Source: Janthinobacterium sp. GW456P
Lineage (GTDB): Bacteria; Pseudomonadota; Gammaproteobacteria; Burkholderiales; Burkholderiaceae_D
Length of the DNA stretch: 64,000 nucleotides
NCBI RefSeq assembly: GCF_002127655.1
Contig: NZ_NEHB01000007.1
Coordinates: 20,184 to 84,183, forward strand
Reading direction: 5' to 3'
The notes beneath the pieces are model-generated. The model was not told the origin of the DNA, did no database searches, and saw only the letters and a list, made by a program, of their open reading frames with translations. How positions within the stretch are numbered: position 1 is the stretch's first letter; each line of letters opens with the position of its first letter. Position numbers and translations under genes: made by a program. Shown here piece after piece: positions 47,695-56,334 of the stretch.

Positions 47695-49125
47695 TCAGGC
47701 GCGCTGATAGGCGTCGGCGTAGCGCACGATATCGTCCTCGCCCAGATAACTGCCCGTCTGCACCTCGATCAGATGCAGCGGCAGCTTGCCGGGGTTTTCC
47801 AGGCGATGCGTCATGCCGATGGGAATGTAGGTGGATTCGTTTTCCGTCAGTAATTTGACAGTCTCGCCGCAGGTGACGCGGGCCGTGCCGCGCACGACCA
47901 CCCAATGCTCGGCGCGGTGATGGTGCATCTGCAGCGACAGCTGCCCGCCGGGATTGACGACGATGCGCTTGACCTGGAAGCGTTCGCCCATATCGATGCC
48001 TTCGTAGCTGCCCCAGGGCCGGTACACGAGGCGGTGCTGGACGTGTTCCGTGCGCGCATGCCGCTCCAGGTGCTCGACCACCTGCCGCACGCGCTGCACC
48101 TGGTCGCGATGCGCCACCAGCACGGCATCATCGGTCTCGACGATCACCAGGTCATCCACCCCAAGCACGGCCAGCATGCGGCTGCCAGCCCGCACCAGGC
48201 AATTGTGCACGCCATCGAGATAGGCATCGCCGCGCACGACATTGCCATGCTCGTCGCCGGGCAAGGCTTGCCACAGGGCCGACCAGGAACCGATATCGCT
48301 CCAGCCGATGGCGGCTGGCACGACAACGGCGCGCTGCGTGTGCTCCATCACGGCATGGTCGATCGAGACGCTGCGGCAGCGTGCAAAGGCGGCCGGATCG
48401 AGGCGGAAAAAGTCGAGGTCGCGGCAGCCGTGCGCGACGGCCAGTTCGCAGTCCGCCAGCATGGCAGGCTCCAGCAGCAGCAACTCGCCGAGAAAGGCGG
48501 CGGCGCGCAACAGGAACATGCCGCTGTTCCACATGTAACGCTCATCGGCGAGAAATGCGCGGGCAGTGGACAAGTCCGGTTTTTCCACGAAGCGCTCGAC
48601 CTGGCGTCCTTGCGCCGAGCCTGGCAAAGGGACGCCGGCAAGGATATAGCCATAGCCCGTTTCGGCGGCGGTCGGCAAGATGCCGAAGGTGGCCAGCCCA
48701 CCGGCGGCGGCCAGCGGCGCGGCTTGCGCGATCGCCCGGTGAAACGCGGCCGTGTCGCCGACCAGGTGATCGGCCGGCAAGACCAGCATCAGGGCATCGG
48801 CATCGTGCGCCAGCAGATATTGCGCGGCGGCCGCCACGGCCGGTGCCGTATTGCGTCCCAGCGGCTCCAGCAGGATGGCCAGCGGCGCGACGCCAACCTG
48901 GCGCAACTGTTCAGCCACCATGAAACGGTGCTCATTGCCGCACACCAGCAGCGGCGGCATGACCGCCAGCCCGACACCGCCCAGGTCGCGCACGCGCAGC
49001 ACGGTTTCCTGCAGCAGCGTCTGGCTCGATACCAGCGGCAACAGTTGCTTGGGTAGCGCCTGGCGCGACAGCGGCCATAGACGGCTACCGGAGCCTCCCG
49101 ACAAGATCACTGGATAGATGTTCAT
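47695..49125 (-). CDS. manC: Mannose-1-P guanylyltransferase / mannose-6-P isomerase
   Basis: A 476-residue bifunctional enzyme (ManC/AlgA/XanB type). The nucleotidyltransferase half begins MNIYPVILSGGSGSRLWPLSRQALPKQLL, with the pyrophosphorylase signature and FVEKPD in the middle. The C-terminal cupin half (from about 350) has the type II isomerase metal-site pattern YRPWGSYEGIDMGERFQVKRI and LQMHHHRAEHWVVV. It interconverts fructose-6-P/mannose-6-P and makes GDP-mannose for the polymer. It is the last gene of the minus-strand sugar-nucleotide operon, 15 bases after the second nucleotidyltransferase. Confidence 0.95.
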   Translation of the reverse strand: MNIYPVILSGGSGSRLWPLSRQALPKQLLPLVSSQTLLQETVLRVRDLGGVGLAVMPPLLVCGNEHRFMVAEQLRQVGVAPLAILLEPLGRNTAPAVAAAAQYLLAHDADALMLVLPADHLVGDTAAFHRAIAQAAPLAAAGGLATFGILPTAAETGYGYILAGVPLPGSAQGRQVERFVEKPDLSTARAFLADERYMWNSGMFLLRAAAFLGELLLLEPAMLADCELAVAHGCRDLDFFRLDPAAFARCRSVSIDHAVMEHTQRAVVVPAAIGWSDIGSWSALWQALPGDEHGNVVRGDAYLDGVHNCLVRAGSRMLAVLGVDDLVIVETDDAVLVAHRDQVQRVRQVVEHLERHARTEHVQHRLVYRPWGSYEGIDMGERFQVKRIVVNPGGQLSLQMHHHRAEHWVVVRGTARVTCGETVKLLTENESTYIPIGMTHRLENPGKLPLHLIEVQTGSYLGEDDIVRYADAYQRA

Positions 49126-49139
49126 GTCGGGGCTCCTGG

Positions 49140-50294
49140 TTATTTGACTGCGCGCAATTGCGTGGACGTCTCGGCACGCCGCCGGTTACGCCGGTCGCGC
49201 GCATTGGCCCAGGCGTCGGGGTCATACTGCGACGCGTGCCGCATCTCGCCGGCCCGGTCGACGCTGTAATCCTTGAAGACGATCATTTCATCGAGCACCA
49301 CGCCCGGCAGCACGCGCGTGTACTCGAACAACACGCTGCGCACCACTTCGGCACCCGCGCACACGTGGCTGCCGTGGCCGATCCAGGTCGGTCCGATGAT
49401 CGTCGCGCCCGCCTCGATACGGCTGCCCGAACCGATGTAGACGGGGCCTTCGATACGCGTGCCGCCGCTCCAGTCGATGCTGGTATTCAAGCCGACCCAC
49501 AGGCCATCGTCGATCTGGATGCCGGGCACGTCCAGCTGGGCCACCTCCCCCATCAGCACGCTTTGCAGCACTTCCCAGTAATCCTTGACGCTGCCGATAT
49601 CGATCCAGTTGTAATCGCGTTTTTGCGCATAGAAGGGCAGCCCCTTCTCGACCAGCAGGGGGAACAGCTCCGAACCGATGTCGAACGGCCGGTCGCTGGG
49701 AATCAGTTCCAGCACTTCCGGCTCGAAAATATAGATGCCCGTGCTGACGCAATTGGACAACGCATCGGCCTGCGCCGGCTTTTCCTGGAAGGCGCGGATA
49801 CGGCCATCGGCGTCGCTGACCACCACGCCATAGCTCGAGACCTTGTCCCAAGGCACTTCGAGCGTGATGACGGACGCCAGCGCGCCCTTGCGGCGGTGTT
49901 CGAACAGGGCGGACTTGATGTCGAGGTCGATCAAGGCATCGCCGCACAGCACGATGGTGGTTTCATCGAAAAATTTACCGAACTCCTGGATCTTCTTCAT
50001 GCCGCCGGCCGATCCCAGCGGCTCGGGCACGACTTCGCCCGCGTCATTCGTGTAACCTTCGAAGGAATAGCCGATCTGCACGCCGAACTGGTGCCCCTCG
50101 CCGAAATACTCCTCGATTTTTTCATGCAGATAACTGACATTGACCATGATTTCGGTAATGCCGTAACGGGACAGGTGCTCGACCAGGTAAGCCATCACCG
50201 GCTTGCCCAGGATGGGTATCATCGGTTTCGGTAAATCATAGGTCAGGGGGCGCACGCGAGTGCCCTTGCCTGCAGCCAGTATCATTGCTTTCAT
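49140..50294 (-). CDS. NDP-sugar pyrophosphorylase with beta-helix tail
   Basis: 384 residues. N-terminal nucleotidyltransferase (MKAMILAAGKGTRVRPLTYDLPKPM, LCGDALIDLDI, FQEKP) followed by a C-terminal left-handed beta-helix (about 265-360: VGLNTSIDWSGGTRIEGPVYIGSGSRIEAGATIIG). Such proteins are annotated as mannose-1-phosphate guanylyltransferases or glucose-1-phosphate uridylyl/thymidylyl transferases; the substrate cannot be fixed from motifs alone. Together with manC it may give a second nucleotide sugar. The ATG at 50294 matches the family start. Confidence 0.88.
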   Translation of the reverse strand: MKAMILAAGKGTRVRPLTYDLPKPMIPILGKPVMAYLVEHLSRYGITEIMVNVSYLHEKIEEYFGEGHQFGVQIGYSFEGYTNDAGEVVPEPLGSAGGMKKIQEFGKFFDETTIVLCGDALIDLDIKSALFEHRRKGALASVITLEVPWDKVSSYGVVVSDADGRIRAFQEKPAQADALSNCVSTGIYIFEPEVLELIPSDRPFDIGSELFPLLVEKGLPFYAQKRDYNWIDIGSVKDYWEVLQSVLMGEVAQLDVPGIQIDDGLWVGLNTSIDWSGGTRIEGPVYIGSGSRIEAGATIIGPTWIGHGSHVCAGAEVVRSVLFEYTRVLPGVVLDEMIVFKDYSVDRAGEMRHASQYDPDAWANARDRRNRRRAETSTQLRAVK

Positions 50295-50450
50295 CGTCGA
50301 TCGCTTTCCATCGTTGTTTGGGGTGGATGCGGCGTCCGGCCAGCGTATCGCCAGCCATCGGCCATCTTGCAAGCGCATGGGCGGCGCTATCCGTGTCCGC
50401 CCTGTGCGCCCGTCCAATCCTCTTTCAGCCTATCCCTTGCCTGCCGCTGC

Positions 50451-51560
50451 CTATGCCAGTTCCTGGTCCAGTTGCGCCACGATGCGCTGCGCGGCCCGGC
50501 CATCCCACAGATGCGGACGGCGGCCCTGCTTGCCTTCGCCGCGCAGCACCTTGCGCGCCTCGGCCACGATGCGTAGCGGATCCGTGCCAGCCAGGACATT
50601 GCTGCCCTCGTCGACGGTGACCGGACGCTCCGTGTTTTCACGGATGGTGATGCAGGGCACGCCCAGCGCCGTCGTTTCTTCCTGCAAGCCGCCGCTGTCG
50701 GTCAGCACCAGCGCCGCATCCTTCCACAGGTCGAGGAAGGCCATGTAACCTTGCGGCCCCACCAGCGTGATGTTCGGCCCAAGGTCGATGCCAAACTTGT
50801 CGAGGTTGGCGCGCGTGCGTGGATGCACGGGAAAGATCAGGGGCAGGTCCGCGGCGATCTCGACCAGCGCGCCCGCCACCTTGCGCATGTCTTCTGCGCT
50901 GTCGACATTGCTCGGACGATGCAGGGTCACCACGCCATAGCGGGCTCCCGCGCCGCTGTGCGCCGCCTTGAAGGCCGACGTTTCAAATTGCTGCGGCGAC
51001 TCGCGGCCGAGTTTCTCAGCCTGGTACAGCACGTTGTCGACCATTACGTGGCCCACGTAGTGCACGGCGGATTCCGACTTGCCTTCACGCCGCAAATGCT
51101 CGACGGCGCTCGGTTCGGTGACGAAGAACCAGTCCGAGATACTGTCCGTCACGAGACGGTTGATCTCTTCCGGCATGCCCATGTCGCCGCTGCGCAGGCC
51201 AGCCTCCACGTGTGCCACGGGAATGCCGAGTTTTTTCGCCGCAATCGAGCAGGCCAGCGTGGAATTGACGTCGCCCACCACCAGCACGGCGGCGGGCCGC
51301 TCGGCCTGGCATAGTTGCTCGAAGGCCAGCATGATCTTGCCCGTCTGTTCCGCGTGCGTGCCGCCGCCTGCCGCCATGAAGACGTCCGGCTCGGGGATGC
51401 CCAGCTCTTCAAAAAACACGTCGTTCATCTCGCGGTCGTAGTGCTGGCCCGTATGGATGATCTTGAACGCCAGGCGCGCATGGCCTTGCAACGCGCGCAC
51501 GATAGGCGCGATCTTCATGAAATTGGGCCGTGCGCCGGCCACCAGGTAGATCGTCTTCAT
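50451..51560 (-). CDS. wecB: UDP-N-acetylglucosamine 2-epimerase
   Basis: 369 residues of the non-hydrolysing WecB family: MKTIYLVAGARPNFMKIAPI, HTGQHYDREMNDVFF, VVGDVNSTLACSIAAKKLGIPVAHVEAGLRSGD, GVVTLHRPSNVD, and LTDSGGLQEETTALGVPCITIRENTERP near the C-terminus. It converts UDP-GlcNAc to UDP-ManNAc. With the 6-dehydrogenase in the same operon this gives a route to UDP-ManNAcA-type sugars. It overlaps the upstream gene by four bases. Confidence 0.93.
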   Translation of the reverse strand: MKTIYLVAGARPNFMKIAPIVRALQGHARLAFKIIHTGQHYDREMNDVFFEELGIPEPDVFMAAGGGTHAEQTGKIMLAFEQLCQAERPAAVLVVGDVNSTLACSIAAKKLGIPVAHVEAGLRSGDMGMPEEINRLVTDSISDWFFVTEPSAVEHLRREGKSESAVHYVGHVMVDNVLYQAEKLGRESPQQFETSAFKAAHSGAGARYGVVTLHRPSNVDSAEDMRKVAGALVEIAADLPLIFPVHPRTRANLDKFGIDLGPNITLVGPQGYMAFLDLWKDAALVLTDSGGLQEETTALGVPCITIRENTERPVTVDEGSNVLAGTDPLRIVAEARKVLRGEGKQGRRPHLWDGRAAQRIVAQLDQELA

Positions 51561-52447
51561 GATGCCAGTTCCTGTGCCGCTGGCCAGTAGCGGTCCACCA
51601 GTTCGCGCGTATTGCGGATATTGCCGCGGCTGGAGGCGCCAAAGACGATCGATTCGATGTTCGGCTGCTGGCAGACCCATTCGATCGCTTCCTCGGGAGC
51701 GATCGCGCCCGAGGCGAAGACGGACATGGCGATCGCGCGGAACTTGCGGTCGCGCAAGGCGCTCTGGTAGGCGTCGAAGCCGCCGGACATGCGGAAGCCC
51801 ACTTTGTTGATGTTCGAGCAGACGATGGGATTGTCGATGCCCTGCTCTTCGAGCACGTCGAGCAGCATCGGCAGATTCATCGTGATGAAGCCGGGCTCGG
51901 CGTTGTAGCGCTTGCGCACGTGGTTGGCGAAGATCGAGAAGGCTTCCTTGAAGCCCAGCCCCAGCAGCAGGTCGACAACCACGTTCTGCAGGAAGATCAC
52001 GGGCGTATTCAGGCCGGCAAACATCTTCATTTCCGCATCCACCAGCAGGGTGATGATGCCTTCGATATCCTTGGTCGCCAATGCCTTGCCGCCACGCAGG
52101 GCCGCATTCAGGAAGCCTTCATCGGGCGTAAAACGCCTGAGCGCGCCCATGATGCCGTCTTCCGTGACGGCATTCGCATATTTGTGGGCATACGGCATGC
52201 AAGGCATGAATTTGAAGTCCTTGTAGCGCACCGGGTCGGCACGCATGTGATCGCACACCTGTGCGATACGGTCATGGGTCGTGCACATGAAGGATTTCAC
52301 CCCTTCATCATAGGCATTATCGAGCACCTTGATAACGGCCTTGATATCCTGGAAGCGCATGGCCTGGGCCCGCGCTTTTTCCTCCGACATATGATTCACA
52401 CCGAAGAACTGATTATCACCAAATAACAAACGATCGAGTTGATCCAT
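51557..52447 (-). CDS. Uncharacterised enzyme-like protein in sugar operon
   Basis: 296 residues, soluble, no signal peptide. It begins MDQLDRLLFGDNQFFGVNHMSEEKARAQ and includes KSFMCTTHDRIAQVCDHMRADP, EKMFAG-type helices, PGFITMNLPMLLDVLEEQGIDNPIVCSNINKVGFRMSGG and FGASSRGNIRNTRELVDRYW. The regular alternation of hydrophobic strands and helices, ending with the FGASSRGNIRNTRELV stretch, recalls aldo-keto reductase TIM barrels, but no catalytic tetrad is evident. It sits between the Gfo/Idh oxidoreductase and wecB, with tight spacing, so it probably acts on the same sugar. The start at 52447 has GGAG 6 bases upstream; an ATG at 52459 does not. Confidence 0.75.
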   Translation of the reverse strand: MDQLDRLLFGDNQFFGVNHMSEEKARAQAMRFQDIKAVIKVLDNAYDEGVKSFMCTTHDRIAQVCDHMRADPVRYKDFKFMPCMPYAHKYANAVTEDGIMGALRRFTPDEGFLNAALRGGKALATKDIEGIITLLVDAEMKMFAGLNTPVIFLQNVVVDLLLGLGFKEAFSIFANHVRKRYNAEPGFITMNLPMLLDVLEEQGIDNPIVCSNINKVGFRMSGGFDAYQSALRDRKFRAIAMSVFASGAIAPEEAIEWVCQQPNIESIVFGASSRGNIRNTRELVDRYWPAAQELAS

Positions 52448-52494
52448 TTCCTGCTCCATTCATATTTCGTATCGAAATCCTGCTGCGCGGCATG

Positions 52495-53586
52495 TCAGCG
52501 GCCAAAAAAGAAACCTTTTTTCTTCTTCGGCTGTTCTGGCAAGGTATCGCCGGACAGCACGCCAGGACCTTTTTCCGCGTCGGCGATCAGCATCGAAATC
52601 ACGCGGTCGGTCGCCAGCGCCGAGGCGAACGAGTTGACATTGTCGTCCGCGCGCTTGTCGACGATGCAACGGACGAAGTAATCGAGCTGCGCCGAGTATT
52701 CTTCGCCGCGCAGGTAAAAGTCGACCGGTTCCGTCAATTCCGTGGTGTTGCGCACGGTCCAGCCTTCGCCATAGCCTTCCGGTGCGCCGCTGGCGTCGCG
52801 CAGGTAGACCTGGACTTCCTGGCGGTCGGCGGTGATGCGGCCATTCTTGCCCCACACGCTGATCTTCGTCGACATCTTGCGGTAGGACTCATCGCTCCAG
52901 TTGACGGACAGCTGGGCGCTCTTGCCATCGGGGTAATACAGGGTGGAAAACACCTCATCGTCCGTGTCGGCCGAGAAAATCTTGTTGAGCACGGAGCCGC
53001 CCACGCCGCGCGGCGCGCCGAAATACCAGTTCAGCAGGTTCAGCGGATGGGCCGCGTAGTCATACAGGCAACCGCCGCCTTCCGAGCGCTGGGTACGCCA
53101 TGTGGAACCTTTCGGCTTCAGCACCACCGGGCCATAGGCCTCGGCCAGCATATGCGTCACTTCGCCGATCACGTCCAGGTCCAGCAGGCGCTTGACCTCC
53201 TGGAAGGCACCGACGAAGCGGTAGTGATAGCCGACCTGGTTGACCAGGCCTTTTTCCGCCGCCAGACGGGTCGCCTGCTCGCCTTCCTCGGTGTCGAGGC
53301 AGAACGGTTTTTCGCAAAACACGTGGATATTCTTGTTCAGCGCGGCCAGCACCATCTTGCCGTGCATGCTCGATGGCGTCGCGATGATCACGGCATCGAG
53401 TTCCTGTTCATTGAGCATGAGGTCGAAGTCCGTATAGGTCTTGACGCCCGTATATTTACCCAGGATGTCGAGCATGTAGCCGGTGGCGTCGCAGACGGCC
53501 GCCAGCGTGACATCGGGATGTGCATTGATCATCGAGTGATGGGACAAGCCCATCTTGCCCAAGCCTACTACTGCGAGGCGTATCAT
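52495..53586 (-). CDS. Gfo/Idh/MocA-family oxidoreductase
   Basis: 363 residues. N-terminal Rossmann fold (MIRLAVVGLGKMGLSHHSMI, DAVIIATPSSMHGKMVLAAL, HVFCEKPFCLDTEEG with the conserved EKP lysine), then the C-terminal substrate domain with GGGCLYDYAAHPLNLLNWYFG. WlbA-type relatives oxidise UDP-N-acetyl-hexosaminuronic acids at C3 before amination. The C-terminus carries an unusual Lys/Phe tail (PKKKKGFFFGR). The start at 53586 has AAGGACAGGA upstream. It probably works on the sugar made by the 6-dehydrogenase and wecB. Confidence 0.88.
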   Translation of the reverse strand: MIRLAVVGLGKMGLSHHSMINAHPDVTLAAVCDATGYMLDILGKYTGVKTYTDFDLMLNEQELDAVIIATPSSMHGKMVLAALNKNIHVFCEKPFCLDTEEGEQATRLAAEKGLVNQVGYHYRFVGAFQEVKRLLDLDVIGEVTHMLAEAYGPVVLKPKGSTWRTQRSEGGGCLYDYAAHPLNLLNWYFGAPRGVGGSVLNKIFSADTDDEVFSTLYYPDGKSAQLSVNWSDESYRKMSTKISVWGKNGRITADRQEVQVYLRDASGAPEGYGEGWTVRNTTELTEPVDFYLRGEEYSAQLDYFVRCIVDKRADDNVNSFASALATDRVISMLIADAEKGPGVLSGDTLPEQPKKKKGFFFGR

Positions 53587-53661
53587 ATTGTCCTGTCCTT
53601 TAGCGCTGCCGGGACGCTGACAGCTTGTGCCGCCATCGTCCCGGATGTTGTTAATCAAAAT

Positions 53662-54684
53662 TTAGCCGTTGACGAGCTGCCGCTTGACCAGGTCATACGC
53701 GGCGCGGCCCTTTTCCAGCAAGCTGCGATTCGGTGGTTGCTGCGTGGCGCTGTCCAGGTAAGCCAGCGCCTGCGCAGCCGTCAAGTCGGGCCGGTGCTCG
53801 AAGGCGCCCACTTCCAGCAGGTGGCGGTCGACGTCGAGCAAGGCATCCTGATAGACGGAGATAGTGGGAATGCCCAGCACGGCCATCTCGCGCGTCATGG
53901 TGCCGCCGGCGCCGATGAACAGGTCGCAATCGGGCGCGATATCGGCGATGTCGAGCGCGGTGGTGACCACGCGCACGCCGGCAAACTTCGGATCCTGGTA
54001 ATGCACGCCCTGCTCTTTTCCTCGCGGCAATAGCACGATATCGACCCGGTCTTTCATGCCCAGCAACAGCTCATCAAGGAAATTGCGGCTGCCCTTGTAA
54101 TACTGGGCCGTCCATGGTTCCGGACGGATATACACCACGGGCCGCGCGCGCCCTGTCCGCTGCTGTACGGCTTTGGCGCCGAGCCGCTGGTCCAGCTCCC
54201 ACAGGTAAATCCCTTCCTTGACGCCCGGATAATGCAGGACCTTGCGCGGATTGGCCCACTGCTTCTTGAGTTTTTCCATGCCGAGAAACTCCGGCACCAT
54301 GATGCGGTTGGCAAACAAGAACGCGGGGATATTGCCTGCCGCATGCTCGTTGTCGTTCATGTAGATCGAACGTATGCCCATCAGGCGTGCCGCCACCGGC
54401 GAATGGAAAGAGCTCTGCGAGATCGCCACGTCGATTTTCTTGCCGCTCAGAAAACGGCACAGCTGGTAGACGCGCACGGGGAAACCAAACAGCTTGGCCG
54501 ACAGCTGGCCGCCGTAATGCTTGCCCACCACCGTGTACTTGAAGCCGTGCAAGTCGAGCAGCTCGACCGTATTGGCCAGCGGCCGGCACGTGATCACGAC
54601 CTCGTGTTCGCGTTCCAGTTCGCGGATCATGGCCGCAAACATATTGATGTGCGGCGAGTTGGTCAGTTCAAACCAGATACGCAT
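53662..54684 (-). CDS. DUF354 protein (GT-B-like)
   Basis: 340 residues with the DUF354 pattern: MRIWFELTNSPHINMFAAMIREL, EVVITCRPLANTVELLDLHGFKYTVVGKHYGG, NDNEHAAGNIPAFLFANRIMVPEFL, and DCDLFIGAGGTMTREMAVLGIPTISVYQ, which resembles the nucleotide-sugar site of UDP-GlcNAc 2-epimerases and GT-B glycosyltransferases. The family is uncharacterised; either a glycosyltransferase or epimerase-like role is likely. It recurs beside WecB- and WecC-type genes in exopolysaccharide loci. Part of the minus-strand sugar operon. Confidence 0.8.
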   Translation of the reverse strand: MRIWFELTNSPHINMFAAMIRELEREHEVVITCRPLANTVELLDLHGFKYTVVGKHYGGQLSAKLFGFPVRVYQLCRFLSGKKIDVAISQSSFHSPVAARLMGIRSIYMNDNEHAAGNIPAFLFANRIMVPEFLGMEKLKKQWANPRKVLHYPGVKEGIYLWELDQRLGAKAVQQRTGRARPVVYIRPEPWTAQYYKGSRNFLDELLLGMKDRVDIVLLPRGKEQGVHYQDPKFAGVRVVTTALDIADIAPDCDLFIGAGGTMTREMAVLGIPTISVYQDALLDVDRHLLEVGAFEHRPDLTAAQALAYLDSATQQPPNRSLLEKGRAAYDLVKRQLVNG

Positions 54685-54738
54685 GAATTACCCTTGCAAC
54701 AATGAAAAAGATGCCGCGCTGCTGCGCGGCGCCGGCCC

Positions 54739-56019
54739 TTACAGGCGCCAGACCTTGATGCCCACCTCTTCCAGCGCCTGCTGGTCGAAACACGCCTTGA
54801 CGTCGATGAAGCAGCCGCTCTTGATCAGCTTGCGCTGCAGCTCTTCCACCGGCAGGTCGAGTAATTGCTGATGCGATACGGCCGCCACGATCGCGTCGGC
54901 ACGCGGCAGTTCTTCCCAGCTGAACAGGCGCACGCCATACTCGTGCATCGCCTCTTCCTGTTCCGCATATGGATCGTGCACGAATACTTCCACGCCATAG
55001 GTCTTCAGTTCGCGGATGACGTCGCCTACCTTCGAGTTGCGCAGGTCGGCGCAGTTTTCCTTGAATGTCAGCCCCAGCACGTTGACGCGGGCGCCCTTGA
55101 TGTAGCTGCCCGAGGCGATCATGTTCTTGATGGTCTGCTCGGCGATGTACTTGCCCATGCCATCGTTGATGCGGCGCCCGGCCAGGATCACCTGCGGGTG
55201 ATAGCCGAGCATTTCCGCTTTGTGCGTCAGGTAATACGGGTCGACCCCGATGCAATGGCCACCCACGAGCCCCGGCGAGAACTTCAGGAAATTCCACTTG
55301 GTGCCGGCCGCCTTCAGCACTTCCGACGTATCGATGCCGATCTTGTCGAAAATGATCGCCAACTCGTTCATCAGCGCGATATTCAGGTCGCGCTGGGTGT
55401 TTTCGATCACCTTGCAGGCTTCCGCCGCCTTGATGCTGGAGCAGCGGTGTACGCCCGGCTCGACGATGGTTTCGTACATGGACGCAACGCGCTCGAGCGT
55501 CTGCGGCGTGTCGCCCGACACGACCTTGATGACATTCGTCAGCATATGCTTGCGGTCGCCCGGATTGATACGCTCCGGGGAATAGCCGACGAAGAAATCC
55601 TGCTTCCACTTCATGCCGGAGACCTCTTCCAGCACGGGGATGCACACCTCTTCGGTCGCGCCCGGATACACGGTCGATTCATAGACGACGATGGCGCCCT
55701 TTTTCAGGTACTGTCCCACCGTGCGGCTGGCGCCGATCAAGGGCGAGAAGTCCGGATTGTGCGCCTGGTCGACGGGGGTCGGCACGGCCACGATGATAAT
55801 ATCGGCTTCGGCCAGTACCTGCGGCTCGGACGAATACTCGGCCTGCACGGCCGCGGCCATTTGCTGGTCGCTCAGTTCGCGCGAAGGATCTGTGCCGCGC
55901 TGGCAGGACTGAACCTTCTCTACGGAAATATCAAAGCCGATGGTACGCCCCAGCTTGCCAAACTCCACTACCAAGGGCAGGCCTACGTAGCCCAGGCCAA
56001 TCACGGCAATCACACTCAT
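54739..56019 (-). CDS. tviB: UDP-N-acetyl-hexosamine 6-dehydrogenase (TviB/WbpO-like)
   Basis: 426 residues of the UDP-glucose/GDP-mannose dehydrogenase family: MSVIAVIGLGYVGLPLVVEFGKLG (NAD site), ADIIIVAVPTPVDQAHNPD, YESTVYPGATEEVCIPVLE, CKVIENTQRDLNIALMNELA, and the catalytic Cys in GLVGGHCIGVDPYYLTHKAEM, the form seen in TviB/WbpO enzymes rather than WecC. It oxidises UDP-GlcNAc or UDP-GalNAc, or the ManNAc product of wecB, to the uronic acid. First gene of the sugar-nucleotide operon; an AT-rich divergent region lies upstream. Confidence 0.9.
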   Translation of the reverse strand: MSVIAVIGLGYVGLPLVVEFGKLGRTIGFDISVEKVQSCQRGTDPSRELSDQQMAAAVQAEYSSEPQVLAEADIIIVAVPTPVDQAHNPDFSPLIGASRTVGQYLKKGAIVVYESTVYPGATEEVCIPVLEEVSGMKWKQDFFVGYSPERINPGDRKHMLTNVIKVVSGDTPQTLERVASMYETIVEPGVHRCSSIKAAEACKVIENTQRDLNIALMNELAIIFDKIGIDTSEVLKAAGTKWNFLKFSPGLVGGHCIGVDPYYLTHKAEMLGYHPQVILAGRRINDGMGKYIAEQTIKNMIASGSYIKGARVNVLGLTFKENCADLRNSKVGDVIRELKTYGVEVFVHDPYAEQEEAMHEYGVRLFSWEELPRADAIVAAVSHQQLLDLPVEELQRKLIKSGCFIDVKACFDQQALEEVGIKVWRL

Positions 56020-56334
56020 AGTCAGCTTTCAAAATATTAGAGAACGTATCTAAGAGACAATGCAGAACGATGAAAAACATTGTCAAAGAAACTCCATTAT
56101 AGAATAAAATACAATTGGCGCACCGCACAGTACGTAATTAAATTTCACTAAAAATATTTTTCGCAATGACAATCCACCCGCCTGCAACGCAGGAATATCA
56201 ATAAAAATATACTTTGCCATCCTATGCCACGGTGCTGTTGCTGTCGAAGCATTGTTCGCTATCACAGTCAACACTTGCATGCATTCAAGCTTTACGGGAT
56301 GAAATTTTTACAACACCTTCTCTTGCTGGACAGT
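56020..56334. other. AT-rich divergent region between tviB and GT4
   Basis: About 315 bases with noticeably lower GC than the neighbours, especially 56040-56220. No gene is seen. It should contain the promoters of the tviB operon and the plus-strand glycosyltransferase. Confidence 0.4.
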
